Below, in pieces: positions 31,466 through 40,014 of a stretch of 42,905 bases of DNA. The stretch comes from Paraburkholderia oxyphila NBRC 105797. GTDB taxonomy: Bacteria > Pseudomonadota > Gammaproteobacteria > Burkholderiales > Burkholderiaceae. The notes under the pieces are model-generated. The model saw nothing but the letters and a program-made list of their open reading frames with translations, did not search any database and was not told the origin of the DNA. Numbering within the stretch: the stretch's first letter is position 1; each line of letters opens with the position of its first letter. The position numbers and the translations under genes were made by a program. Where the stretch lies: positions 1-42,905 of the forward strand of contig NZ_BAYD01000090.1 of assembly GCF_000685075.1 (NCBI RefSeq). The letters run 5' to 3'.

Positions 31466-32386
31466 ATGCAAACACTCCCTGACCTCGAGGCGTGGGCCAT
31501 CTTCGCGCGCGTGCTCGAAACCGGTTCGTTCGCCAAGGCCGCCGAGTCGATGGGCATCTCGCAGCCCACGGTGTCGAAGGCCATTGCGCGGCTCGAGCAC
31601 AAGCTCGGCACGACGCTCCTCTACCGCAGCACGCGCCAGCTTTCGCTCACGCCCACAGGCGAGCTCGCCAAGGCGCGGGCCATACGCATCCTGACCGAAG
31701 GCGAGGCGGTGGAGGCCGAGGCGTCCGCGCAGGCCGTCCAGCCGCGCGGCATGGTGCGCGTGACCGCGCCGATGTCGTTTGGCATCCGCTACCTCGCGCC
31801 GCTGATCCCCGCCTTTCTCGAGCACTACCCCGATGTGGAAATCGACCTCTCGCTCACCGACCAGATTGTCGATGTGGTGGCCGGCGGCTTCGACGTGGCC
31901 ATTCGCATTGCGGAGCTGGGCGATTCATCGCTGCGCTCGCGCCGGCTGTGTGCCGTGAACCGCCCCCTGGTGGCCACGCCGACGTATCTCGAGCGTCATG
32001 GGCACCCCACGCACCCGCGTGAGCTGGCGCAGCATGCCTGCCTCATCTACACGAATCTGGCCACGCCCGAGCTATGGCACTTCCGCCATACCTCCGGGGA
32101 GGAGTGTGCGGTTGCCGTGAAGGGCCGCATTCGGAGTAACAATGCCGATGTGATCGGCCCGGCGCTACTCGCGGCGCAAGGCCTCGCCTTGCAACCGGAA
32201 TTCATCGTCTGGGATGCGCTTCAGGAAGGCGTGCTGGTCGATGTGCTGCCCGACTGGCGCATCAGTCAAATCAACCTGAATCTCGTGACGCCGCCCAATA
32301 TCCTGCGTCCGGCACGCGTGACCGCACTGCTCAACTATTTGTCCGAGTCTCTCGCCGCGGCGCCGTGGGCGGTCGTTGCCGCCTGA
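31466..32386 (+). CDS. LysR-family regulator (paralogue B)
   Basis: A 306-residue LysR-type protein, strongly similar along its full length to paralogue A: LEAWAIFARVLETGSFAKAAESMGISQPTVSKAIARLEHKLGTTLLYRSTRQLSLTPTG in the HTH, then VRVTAPMSFGIRYLAPLIPAFLEHYPDV and the shared ending LRPARVTALLNYLSES. The pair therefore arose by an inverted duplication or by acquisition of a close relative. No structural gene is divergent from it except paralogue A, so its target is not clear. No strong ribosome site is seen before ATG 31466. Confidence 0.9.
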   Translation: MQTLPDLEAWAIFARVLETGSFAKAAESMGISQPTVSKAIARLEHKLGTTLLYRSTRQLSLTPTGELAKARAIRILTEGEAVEAEASAQAVQPRGMVRVTAPMSFGIRYLAPLIPAFLEHYPDVEIDLSLTDQIVDVVAGGFDVAIRIAELGDSSLRSRRLCAVNRPLVATPTYLERHGHPTHPRELAQHACLIYTNLATPELWHFRHTSGEECAVAVKGRIRSNNADVIGPALLAAQGLALQPEFIVWDALQEGVLVDVLPDWRISQINLNLVTPPNILRPARVTALLNYLSESLAAAPWAVVAA

Positions 32387-32851
32387 GTTCGGCACGCCCC
32401 GCGAAACGACTTTGAAGGCGGCACTTGCGGTCGTCTGAGATCCGTTTTTCCCAATACTTCGCAATCCTGATAGATGAAGAAGCTGTTACGGACCTTTGCC
32501 GGATTCATTCTCAACCTGCAAATTTTCGTGATCGTCATGCCTGGTTGACCGATCCAGAACACCGTGCGCCGGCAGGCTGCGTGCGGGCGCCAGCGGCGCG
32601 CCCGCTCGATCCACCCATACGCTGATGGGCCCGTTTGGCAAGCCCGGATATTTTCCTGATCGACGAGAGCGGGTCAAATTGGGTATTGTCTTACCAACCC
32701 GGCCGATGTCCGCGCCCGCCCCGAACCATTCGAAATTCATTCACCGGGCCCGCATCGTACCCCAGCAAGCGCATCCGCGCGGTCCCTGGCCCCCATGCGC
32801 CAGGCCCGCGGGCCGCCTCTCGTCCACCCCATTGACAACACAGGAGACAGC
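32387..32851. other. Intergenic region before the MocR-type regulator
   Basis: This 465-bp region contains short open frames on both strands, none with motifs or ribosome sites, so I annotate no gene. The sequence near 32675-32705 is AT-richer and probably carries the promoter of the MocR-type gene; I could not assign -35 and -10 boxes securely. Confidence 0.45.
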
Positions 32852-34384
32852 ATGCCGACCCGTACCCCGTCCGCCCTATGGGCCCAGCAGTTCAGGCGGA
32901 CACCGGAGTCGAAGGCAACGCTGCAGCACCAGATTCGCCAGATGCTGGTCGCGGCAATCCTCGATGGCCAGCTCCCCCCCGACTCGGCGCTGCCGTCGAG
33001 CCGCGAGCTGGCCGACCAGCTCGGCGTCGCCCGCAACACCGTCGTGCTCGCCTACCAGATGCTCGTGGAAGAAGGCTATTTGCTCTCGCGCGAGCGCAGC
33101 GGCCACTTCGTCAACCCGGAGATGCTGCAGGGCCTGCACGGCCTCACGGCCCGCCAGCCCGAGCCCGACACCGAGCTCGCGCAGGGCGGCGAAACGCCCG
33201 CGCGGCCCGCCTGGCAAAGGCGCATCGTGCGGCCGCCCTCGGCCCAGCGCAACATCGTCAAGCCCGCCAATTGGCAGAACTACGCGTATCCGTTCATCTA
33301 CGGGCAGTTCGATCAATCGCTCTTTCCCACCAACGACTGGCGCGAATGCTGCATGAAAGCGCTCTCGATCATGGAGATCCGCAACTGGGCGCCCGACCTG
33401 ATCGAACGCGACGACGAATCGCTGATCCAGCAGATTCGCACGCGCGTGCTGCCGCGGCGCGGCGTGTTCGCGATGCCCGAGGAGATCATCATCACGAACG
33501 GCTGCCAGCAGGCGCTCTATCTCGTGGCCGACCTGCTCTGCGGCAAGCGCACGACGGTGGGCTTCGAGAACCCGGGCTACCCCGACGCGCGCAACATCTT
33601 CGTGAACCGCAACGCGCATCTGCTCGAGCTGCCCGTGGACGCCGAGGGCATCGACCCGCAGCGTCTCGCCGACTCGCTCGCGCGCTGCGATTACGTCTAC
33701 GTCACGCCGAGCCACCAGTGCCCGACCACGGCCACCATGCCCATCGAGCGCCGCCGCGCGCTGCTCGAACTCGCGCAGCGCCACGACTTCGTCATCATCG
33801 AGGATGACTACGAGAGCGAGAACACCTTCTCCGGCACGCCGCACCCGGCCTTGAAGAGCCTCGATACGGCAGACCGCGTGATCTACGTCGGCAGCCTCTC
33901 GAAGACCTTCGCGCCGGGCCTGCGGCTCGGCTACGTGGTGGGCCCGCAGGAGCTGATCCGCGAGCTGCGCGCGCTGCGCCGCCTGATGGTGCGCCACCCG
34001 GTGGCCTATATCCAGCGCGCGTTCGCGACGTTCCTCGCGCTCGGGCACCACGACGCGCTGCTGCGCCGGCTCGCGCATGCCTACAAGGAGCGCGCGCAGG
34101 CGTTGATGGCGGCGCTCGACGCCCATCTGCCCGAAGTGCGCTACGTGCCGGTCACGGGCGGCGCGTCGTGCTGGGTCGAAGGCCCGCCGTGGCTCGACGC
34201 CGCGCGTCTCGCCGACGACGCGCGCGAAGCCGGCATCCTGATCGAACCCGGCGGCGTGTTCTTCGCCGATGAAGCCGAGCGCAGCCCCTGGTTCCGCATG
34301 GGATTCTCGGCGATCAAGCTCGAGAAGATCGAGCCCGGCGTGCGCGCGCTCGCGCAGGTCGTGCGCCAGCAGCAGCCCTCGTAG
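32852..34384 (+). CDS. tauR: MocR-family (GntR-aminotransferase) regulator, TauR type
   Basis: A 510-residue regulator. A GntR winged helix (about residues 20-90: LQHQIRQMLVAAILDGQLPPDSALPSSRELADQLGVARNTVVLAYQMLVEEGYL) is joined by a linker to a fold-type-I aminotransferase domain (about 140-505). The PLP lysine is in VGSLSKTFAPGLRLGY, with EDDYESE and NPGYPDARN before it. MocR regulators bind DNA and sense amino compounds through PLP. TauR activates taurine genes in other proteobacteria, and xsc lies 0.8 kb downstream. The symbol rests on this context. CAGGAGA precedes ATG 32852. Confidence 0.85.
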   Translation: MPTRTPSALWAQQFRRTPESKATLQHQIRQMLVAAILDGQLPPDSALPSSRELADQLGVARNTVVLAYQMLVEEGYLLSRERSGHFVNPEMLQGLHGLTARQPEPDTELAQGGETPARPAWQRRIVRPPSAQRNIVKPANWQNYAYPFIYGQFDQSLFPTNDWRECCMKALSIMEIRNWAPDLIERDDESLIQQIRTRVLPRRGVFAMPEEIIITNGCQQALYLVADLLCGKRTTVGFENPGYPDARNIFVNRNAHLLELPVDAEGIDPQRLADSLARCDYVYVTPSHQCPTTATMPIERRRALLELAQRHDFVIIEDDYESENTFSGTPHPALKSLDTADRVIYVGSLSKTFAPGLRLGYVVGPQELIRELRALRRLMVRHPVAYIQRAFATFLALGHHDALLRRLAHAYKERAQALMAALDAHLPEVRYVPVTGGASCWVEGPPWLDAARLADDAREAGILIEPGGVFFADEAERSPWFRMGFSAIKLEKIEPGVRALAQVVRQQQPS

Positions 34385-34389
34385 CAACG

Positions 34390-34411
34390 CTGCCGGCGGC
34401 CCCGCCGGCAG
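34390..34411 (+). terminator. Hairpin after the MocR-type gene
   Basis: CTGCCGGCG and CGCCGGCAG form a perfect 9-bp GC-rich stem with a 4-base loop, six bases after the stop codon. It lacks a T tract. Confidence 0.4.
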
Positions 34412-34647
34412 GCCTGCTCGCCGCCCTCCCGGCAGCGCTGCGGAGCGCTCCCCTCGCACCCCAGCCCTTCAGTCTTCCCCTCCCCGCAGAGCCGCGCGCA
34501 GCCTGCCTGCGCGCTGGCCCAGGCGAATCCTCCGCACTGGTGCTACCCGCTTCAACGGGCGATCTCTAACGTGTCGCTATACCGTGCCGGGCGCGTCGAT
34601 TGCCCGACGCACGGCACCGGCTTTCCACCCGTTCCTAGGAGACATGC

Positions 34648-35052
34648 ATGGCAGACACGCTCACCGCTCAAGCCGCCGTTACCGCCGACACGCTCGCCGC
34701 CTTTTCCGACGCCTTCAACCGCCACGACGCCACGGCGCTGATGGGGTTCATGACCGAGGACTGCGTGTTCGACGCGGCCGGCGGGCCCGAGGTCCACGGC
34801 ACCCGCTTCGTCGGCCGCGAGGCGGTGCGCGCCGCCTTCGAAGCGGTGTTTCGCACCTTCCCCGACGCGCACTGGGGCCAGGGCCGCCACTACGTCGTGG
34901 GCGAGCGCGGCGTATCGGAATGGGTGTTCACGGGCACGCACGCCGAAGGCTGGCGCATCGAAGCCGAAGGCTGCGATCTGTTCGAGTTCCGCGACGGCCT
35001 GATCGCCGTGAAGCGCGCGTTCCGCAAGGAACGCCCGAAGCAGCCCGCGTGA
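34648..35052 (+). CDS. SnoaL-like / NTF2-fold small protein
   Basis: A 134-residue protein of the NTF2/SnoaL superfamily: a helical start LAAFSDAFNRHDATALMGFMTEDCVFDAAGGPEVHGTRFVGREAVRAAFEAVFRTFPDAHW, then the beta-sheet segments SEWVFTGTHAEGWRIEAEGCDLFEFRDGLIAVKRAFRK. Members are isomerases, cyclases, dehydratases or carriers, and the fold does not reveal which. TAGGAGA precedes ATG 34648. It lies between the TauR-type regulator and xsc, with an independent 151-bp gap before xsc. A role in sulfonate breakdown, such as handling a reactive aldehyde, is only a guess from position. Confidence 0.85.
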   Translation: MADTLTAQAAVTADTLAAFSDAFNRHDATALMGFMTEDCVFDAAGGPEVHGTRFVGREAVRAAFEAVFRTFPDAHWGQGRHYVVGERGVSEWVFTGTHAEGWRIEAEGCDLFEFRDGLIAVKRAFRKERPKQPA

Positions 35053-35122
35053 CCCGGCTAACTGCGGCCCAACCTGTTTTTGAAACGAATCGTTCCATTC
35101 CATTTCAGATTCACCCATCAAG

Positions 35123-35181
35123 GACGGAATTGCTTGATCCGCAAAACGCGGCGAATAGCATTCGAAACACGCAATTCCGTC
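35123..35181. promoter_or_regulatory. 11-bp inverted repeat upstream of xsc
   Basis: GACGGAATTGC (35123-35133) and GCAATTCCGTC (35171-35181) are perfect inverted copies, with centres 48 bp apart. They end 22 bases before the xsc start. It could be a two-site operator for the MocR regulator or an RNA stem in the leader. Confidence 0.5.
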
Positions 35182-35203
35182 ACACGACAACCGGAGACAG
35201 CTG

Positions 35204-37021
35204 ATGAGCGACAAGACCCCTACCCAGACGGCAACGGCCAACGGCCCGCAGGACATGACCCCCTCCGAAGCCTTCGTCGAGACCCTTGCGGCCAACGGCG
35301 TGACCGACATGTTCGGCATCATGGGCTCGGCGTTCATGGACGCGATGGACATCTTCGCACCCGCCGGCATCCGCCTCGTTCCCGTGGTCCACGAGCAGGG
35401 CGCCGCGCACATGGCGGATGGCTATTCGCGCGTCTCCGGCCGTCACGGCGTCGTGATCGGCCAGAACGGTCCCGGCATCAGCAACTGCGTGACGGCCATC
35501 GCGGCGGCTTACTGGGCGCATAGCCCGGTCGTGATGATCACGCCGGAAGCGGGCACGATGGGTATCGGCCTCGGCGGCTTCCAGGAAGCCAACCAGCTGC
35601 CGATGTTCCAGGAGTTCACCAAGTACCAGGGCCACGTCACGCACCCCGCGCGCATGGCCGAGTACACCGCGCGCTGCTTCGACCGCGCGATGTCCGAAAT
35701 GGGCCCGACGCAGCTGAACATTCCGCGCGACTACTTCTACGGCCAGATCAAGGCCGAGATTCCGCAGCCGCGCCGTCTCGATCGCGGTGCCGGCGGCGAG
35801 GAGAGCCTGAACGAAGCGGCGGAATTGATTGCGAATGCGAAGTTCCCGGTCATCATCTCGGGCGGCGGCGTGGTGATGGGCGACGCGATCGAGGAGTGCA
35901 AGGCGCTCGCCGAACGCCTCGGTGCGCCGGTCGTGAACAGCTATCTGCACAACGACTCGTTCCCGGCGAATCATCCGCTGTGGTGCGGCCCGCTCGGCTA
36001 CCAGGGTTCCAAGGCCGCGATGAAGCTGATCTCGCGCGCCGACGTCGTGATCGCGCTCGGCTCGCGTCTCGGACCGTTCGGCACGCTGCCGCAGCACGGC
36101 ATGGACTACTGGCCGAAGAACGCGAAGATCATCCAGATCGACGCCGACCACAAGATGCTCGGCCTCGTGAAAAAGATCTCGGTGGGCATCTGCGGCGACG
36201 CGAAGGCCGCGGCAGTTGCACTGACCGAGCGCCTCGCGAACCGCACGCTCGCATGCGACGCCACGCGTGCCGAGCGCGCCGACCAGGTCGCCACCGAAAA
36301 GGCCATGTGGGAGAAGGAGCTCGACGGCTGGACGCACGAGCGCGACGCCTACAGCCTCGACATGATCGAAGAGCAGAAGCACGAGCGCCCGCCCACGGGC
36401 GGCGAGTATCTGCATCCGCGCCAGGTGCTGCGCGAGCTCGAAAAGGCCATGCCCGAAGACGTGATGGTGTCCACCGACATCGGCAACATCAACTCGGTAG
36501 CGAACAGCTACCTGCGCTTCAACAAGCCGCGCAGCTTCTTCGCGGCGATGAGCTGGGGCAACTGCGGCTACGCGTTCCCGACCATCATCGGCGCGAAGGT
36601 GGCGGCGCCGCACCGCCCGGCCGTCTCGTATGCCGGCGACGGCGCCTGGGGCATGAGCCTGATGGAAACGCTCACCTGCGTGCGCCACAACATCCCCGTG
36701 ACGGCCGTGGTGTTCCATAACCGCCAGTGGGGCGCGGAGAAGAAGAACCAGGTGGACTTCTACAACCGCCGCTTCGTGGCGGGCGAGCTCGACAGCCCGA
36801 GCTTCGCCGCCATCGCGAAGGCGATGGGCGCCGAAGGCATCGTGGTCGACAAGCTGGAAGACGTGGGCCCGGCGCTCAAGCGCGCGATCGACATGCAGAT
36901 GAACGAGGGCAAGACGACCATCGTCGAGATCATGTGCACGCGCGAGCTCGGCGACCCGTTCCGCCGTGATGCGCTCTCGAAGCCCGTGCGCCTGCTCGAC
37001 AAGTACAAGGACTACGTCTGA
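35204..37021 (+). CDS. xsc: Sulfoacetaldehyde acetyltransferase
   Basis: A 605-residue thiamine-diphosphate enzyme that converts sulfoacetaldehyde and phosphate to acetyl phosphate and sulfite, the C-S cleavage step in taurine, isethionate and sulfoacetate degradation. The N-terminal PYR domain has the catalytic Glu (about E64 in PVVHEQGAAHMADGYSR), the middle domain follows at about 200-330, and the PP domain binds ThDP and magnesium in YAGDGAWGMSLMETLTCVRHNIPV. The sequence NRQWGAEKKNQVDFYNRRFVAGEL and the ending KPVRLLDKYKDYV are characteristic of Xsc rather than acetolactate synthase. GGAGA precedes ATG 35204. Pta and a sulfite exporter follow, completing the pathway. Confidence 0.96.
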   Translation: MSDKTPTQTATANGPQDMTPSEAFVETLAANGVTDMFGIMGSAFMDAMDIFAPAGIRLVPVVHEQGAAHMADGYSRVSGRHGVVIGQNGPGISNCVTAIAAAYWAHSPVVMITPEAGTMGIGLGGFQEANQLPMFQEFTKYQGHVTHPARMAEYTARCFDRAMSEMGPTQLNIPRDYFYGQIKAEIPQPRRLDRGAGGEESLNEAAELIANAKFPVIISGGGVVMGDAIEECKALAERLGAPVVNSYLHNDSFPANHPLWCGPLGYQGSKAAMKLISRADVVIALGSRLGPFGTLPQHGMDYWPKNAKIIQIDADHKMLGLVKKISVGICGDAKAAAVALTERLANRTLACDATRAERADQVATEKAMWEKELDGWTHERDAYSLDMIEEQKHERPPTGGEYLHPRQVLRELEKAMPEDVMVSTDIGNINSVANSYLRFNKPRSFFAAMSWGNCGYAFPTIIGAKVAAPHRPAVSYAGDGAWGMSLMETLTCVRHNIPVTAVVFHNRQWGAEKKNQVDFYNRRFVAGELDSPSFAAIAKAMGAEGIVVDKLEDVGPALKRAIDMQMNEGKTTIVEIMCTRELGDPFRRDALSKPVRLLDKYKDYV

Positions 37022-37081
37022 GGCGCCGGTAGCGGCCGGCGCGCGTGCGACGCTGCACGCACCTCGCCGGCCACGCGTCAC

Positions 37082-37137
37082 CGGCCGCAGGCGGCTCACC
37101 CGCCTGCGGCCGCTTGCGTTTCTCTGGTTCGTTTTTT
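37082..37137 (+). terminator. Rho-independent terminator or attenuator after xsc
   Basis: A 13-bp perfect stem (CGGCCGCAGGCGG with CCGCCTGCGGCCG) with a 5-base loop spans 37082-37112, followed by a T-rich tail that includes TTTTTT at about 37132-37137. It stands between xsc and pta, so it may reduce read-through and set a higher Xsc level. Confidence 0.65.
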
Positions 37138-37175
37138 GCCTGCATGATTCCAGCGCTCACTGAGCCCATGACACC

Positions 37176-38216
37176 ATGAAAGCCCTGAACCGCATTGTCG
37201 AAGGCGCGCGCATGTCACCGATGCGCATCGTGCTGTGCGAAGCCGAGGACGCGCGCGTGCTCGCCGCCGCCGCGCGCGCGAGAGAGAAAGGCATCGCACG
37301 CATCCTGCTCGTGGGAGAGCCCTCCGCCGTACGCGCAAGCGCCGCGCGCGAGTCGATCGATATCGGCGAGATGACGCTGATCGACCCGCAAGCGAGCGCC
37401 TGGCGCACGCGCTTCGCCGACGAGCTCGTCGCGCTGCGCGGCGCCAAGGGCATGACGCCCGCGCTCGCATGGGAAGAGGCCGCGAAGCCGCTCACCTTCG
37501 CCAACCTGATGGTGCGCCTCGGCCACGCGGACGGATCGGTCGCGGGCGCGCTCCACACGACCGCCGACGTCGTGCGCACGGCCATCCAGCTGATTGGCGT
37601 GGAGCCCTCGTTCAAGCTCGTTTCGAGCTTCTTCCTGATGATGCTGTGCGAGCCGTTTCACCGTTACAAAGGAGGCCTGATATTTTCGGACTGCGCGCTC
37701 GTGGTCGACCCCGACGCCGCGCAGCTCGCCGAAATCGCCATGGCCGCCGCGGACAGCGCGCAAAGCCTGCTGATGGAAGACCCGCGCGTGGCGATGCTGT
37801 CGTTCTCGACGAGCGGCAGCGCCCATCACGCTTCAGTGGACAAGGTGATCGAAGCCACCCGGCGCGTGCACGCGCAGCGCCCTGCCCTGTGCGTCGACGG
37901 CGACGTGCAGCTCGACGCGGCCATCGTCGCGGAAATCGCCGAGCGCAAGATCGAGCATTCGCAGTGTGGCGGCCACGCCAACGTGCTGGTATTTCCGAAC
38001 CTCGACGCGGGCAACATCGGCTACAAGCTCGCCGAGCGCCTCGGTGGTGCCAAGGCCATCGGCCCGCTGCTGCAGGGTTTGAATCAGCCCGCCAACGACC
38101 TCTCGCGCGGCTGTTGCGCGGAAGACATCTTTTACGTGATCGCCGTGACGGCGGTCCAGGCGCAGACGGCCCGCCAGCGCGCCGCCACTCACTCGAAGGA
38201 ACCCCACGCAGCATGA
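37176..38216 (+). CDS. pta: Phosphate acetyltransferase
   Basis: A 346-residue PTA-domain enzyme, the short form without the N-terminal DRTGG region. It transfers the acetyl group from acetyl phosphate to CoA. Visible motifs are IVLCEAEDARVLAAAARA at the start, VRLGHADGSVAGALHTTADVVRTAIQLIGV (substrate site), SSFFLMMLCEP, FSDCALVVDPDAAQLAEIA and NVLVFPNLDAGNIGYKLAERLGGAKAIGPLLQGLNQPANDLSRGC. In sulfonate-degrading bacteria, pta next to xsc recovers acetyl-CoA from the Xsc product. Its TGA overlaps the ATG of the exporter gene (ATGA at 38213-38216). No strong ribosome site is visible. Confidence 0.94.
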   Translation: MKALNRIVEGARMSPMRIVLCEAEDARVLAAAARAREKGIARILLVGEPSAVRASAARESIDIGEMTLIDPQASAWRTRFADELVALRGAKGMTPALAWEEAAKPLTFANLMVRLGHADGSVAGALHTTADVVRTAIQLIGVEPSFKLVSSFFLMMLCEPFHRYKGGLIFSDCALVVDPDAAQLAEIAMAAADSAQSLLMEDPRVAMLSFSTSGSAHHASVDKVIEATRRVHAQRPALCVDGDVQLDAAIVAEIAERKIEHSQCGGHANVLVFPNLDAGNIGYKLAERLGGAKAIGPLLQGLNQPANDLSRGCCAEDIFYVIAVTAVQAQTARQRAATHSKEPHAA

Positions 38217-38974
38217 TGCACGAGAAGGTCCTGGTGCTGATCGCCCTGATCGGCGCCGCCAGTTATTTTCAGACGATCACGGGCTTTGGACTCGGCATGA
38301 TCGTCATGGGCGCAACAAGCGGCTTCGATCTCGCGCCCGTCGCGAGCATCGCGACCCTGTTGAGCCTCGTCACGCTCACGAACAGCGCGACCGCGCTGCA
38401 CGGCAAGCTGCACCATATCGATTGGCGCGCGGTCGGCGCCGCGACGCTCGGCGCGCTGCCTTCGGTGGTCGTAGGCGTGCTGCTGCTCAATTATTTGAGC
38501 GCTTCAGCATCGGGCGTGCTGCAATTGCTGCTGGGCGGCGTCGTGCTGTACGGCGGCCTGAGCGCCGCGCTGCGGCCCACGCCGCTCGCACAACGCTCGG
38601 GCGATCGCAGCTTTTTCGTGAGCGGCTTGTGTGGTGGCTTGCTGAGCGGGATGTTCGGCGTGTCCGGCCCGCCGCTCATCTTCCAGTTCTACCGGCAGCC
38701 GCTCAAGCTGGTCGAGATTCGCTGCGCGCTCATTCTCATCTTCGCGGTCACGGCGTTCACACGTGTGCTGTTCAGCGTGTATGAAGGGAAACTGGGCTCG
38801 TCGATTTGCGTTCAGGCCATGCTCGCTGCGCCCGTCGTCATGCTCATGACGCTTGCCGCGCGTCGCTACCCGCCGCCGCTTTCTTCGATCGCGACGCGGC
38901 GGCTCGCGTTTGGCGTGCTGATGGCGATTGGGGCTTCGCTGGTGTTGTGCGCGGTCAGGGCGTTGACTCGCTGA
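38213..38974 (+). CDS. TauE/SafE-family sulfite or sulfonate exporter
   Basis: A 253-residue TSUP-family permease with about eight membrane helices in two related halves. The first half has YFQTITGFGLGMIVMGAT and the second GLCGGLLSGMFGVSGPPLIFQFY, the paired G-rich motifs of this family. In taurine degraders, TauE-type proteins remove the sulfite released by Xsc. The translational overlap with pta supports that role here. It ends 17 bases from the convergent DUF5672 gene. Confidence 0.88.
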   Translation: MMHEKVLVLIALIGAASYFQTITGFGLGMIVMGATSGFDLAPVASIATLLSLVTLTNSATALHGKLHHIDWRAVGAATLGALPSVVVGVLLLNYLSASASGVLQLLLGGVVLYGGLSAALRPTPLAQRSGDRSFFVSGLCGGLLSGMFGVSGPPLIFQFYRQPLKLVEIRCALILIFAVTAFTRVLFSVYEGKLGSSICVQAMLAAPVVMLMTLAARRYPPPLSSIATRRLAFGVLMAIGASLVLCAVRALTR

Positions 38975-38991
38975 AAAGCTGATGTACCTGT

Positions 38992-39840
38992 TCAGGCGGC
39001 GTCGCAAATCCGCGTGTAGTGGGCGGCTAAATCATTGTGCATGCCGATCTGGACAAAGGCGTTGAAGACCTCTTGCGCACCCCAGTATTGCCGGTAGCGT
39101 TGGTATATTGCCTTCACGCACGCGAATTTTCTCAAATCGCAGTAGACCTTTAGCAAAGCCACCCCTCTCGGGGAAGAGAGCGTCTGTATATCGACATCTC
39201 GAATGATTTCCAGCATCGTCTTGTCTTCGACGTGCCGCCACATGTTGATGAGCCCGTGAAAACCAAACGACGGACGTGTGGGGACCGCATATTCGTAAGA
39301 AAATCGATCGGCTATTTCGGCCGGCGCAAAGCGGATCCCGTAATCGTTTTCGAGCGCCGATCGCCAGGTATCGCAAATCAAGACATCTTCGAGCCTCTCG
39401 GTGCCGGTGGCAAACCGCTCGTCTGCGAGTGCCTTGAGCAGCTTCGAAGAACGTAACGAGAAGCCACCGTTGCCCACTTCAATGCCTTCCTTCGCATTGA
39501 GCCAACGCGCTCCGATATAGTCGTATTGGTAGAACGCTTCGGTCCACCGCGACCCGTCCACTACGTAGCCGTCCCACTGTACGACGAGCACCCAAGGCGT
39601 GGAAATGTAGCGCCCAAGCTGTTTGATCATGAATGTGGAGTACGCGGCCAGCGACTGGAGGCGGTCTATCTTGACGATTCGTGCGCGCGTGGACACGGCT
39701 TCGTGCGTAAGGAGCAGCGCGTCGCCAAACCGGCACTGTGACATCGAAATATCGAGCGCGCGCGCCGCAAACGCGGGGTTGATGGTATCGACGGCACAGA
39801 TCGTCACGTCGGATAAATCGGGAAATGGATTGTCGCTCAT
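38992..39840 (-). CDS. DUF5672 family protein, glycosyltransferase-like
   Basis: A 282-residue protein matching DUF5672: WVLVVQWDGYVVDGSRW (about 82-98), FYQYDYIGARWL, VGNGGFSLRSSKLLKAL and FGFHGLINMWRH, a pattern resembling small glycosyltransferases such as those acting in surface polysaccharide modification. No signal or membrane segment is seen. Base composition is visibly lower in G+C than neighbouring genes, and the upstream 174 bp is AT-rich, both suggesting acquisition. No other polysaccharide genes are adjacent. The catalytic role is unproven. Confidence 0.82.
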   Translation of the reverse strand: MSDNPFPDLSDVTICAVDTINPAFAARALDISMSQCRFGDALLLTHEAVSTRARIVKIDRLQSLAAYSTFMIKQLGRYISTPWVLVVQWDGYVVDGSRWTEAFYQYDYIGARWLNAKEGIEVGNGGFSLRSSKLLKALADERFATGTERLEDVLICDTWRSALENDYGIRFAPAEIADRFSYEYAVPTRPSFGFHGLINMWRHVEDKTMLEIIRDVDIQTLSSPRGVALLKVYCDLRKFACVKAIYQRYRQYWGAQEVFNAFVQIGMHNDLAAHYTRICDAA

Positions 39841-40014
39841 CTGAAAAATACCCGGTGGCCGCTGAATCAGATGGCTAGCTTAATCGATGCCTAATATGAG
39901 AGAAGCCTCGATCCGACAGGGATAGTTGCAAAATTCAATATGTTTTAAATGAAATTGGGATCCATCAAATTTGCTCTCCGACATTCCTGCTGACCGGGTA
40001 CACCTTGCATCGGA

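Noticed and set aside
32876..34459. 527-codon minus-strand ORF opposite the MocR-type gene
   Set aside because: Antisense shadow; the + strand has full HTH and PLP motifs.
35180..37099. 639-codon minus-strand ORF opposite xsc
   Set aside because: Antisense to a fully intact Xsc; no recognisable domain.
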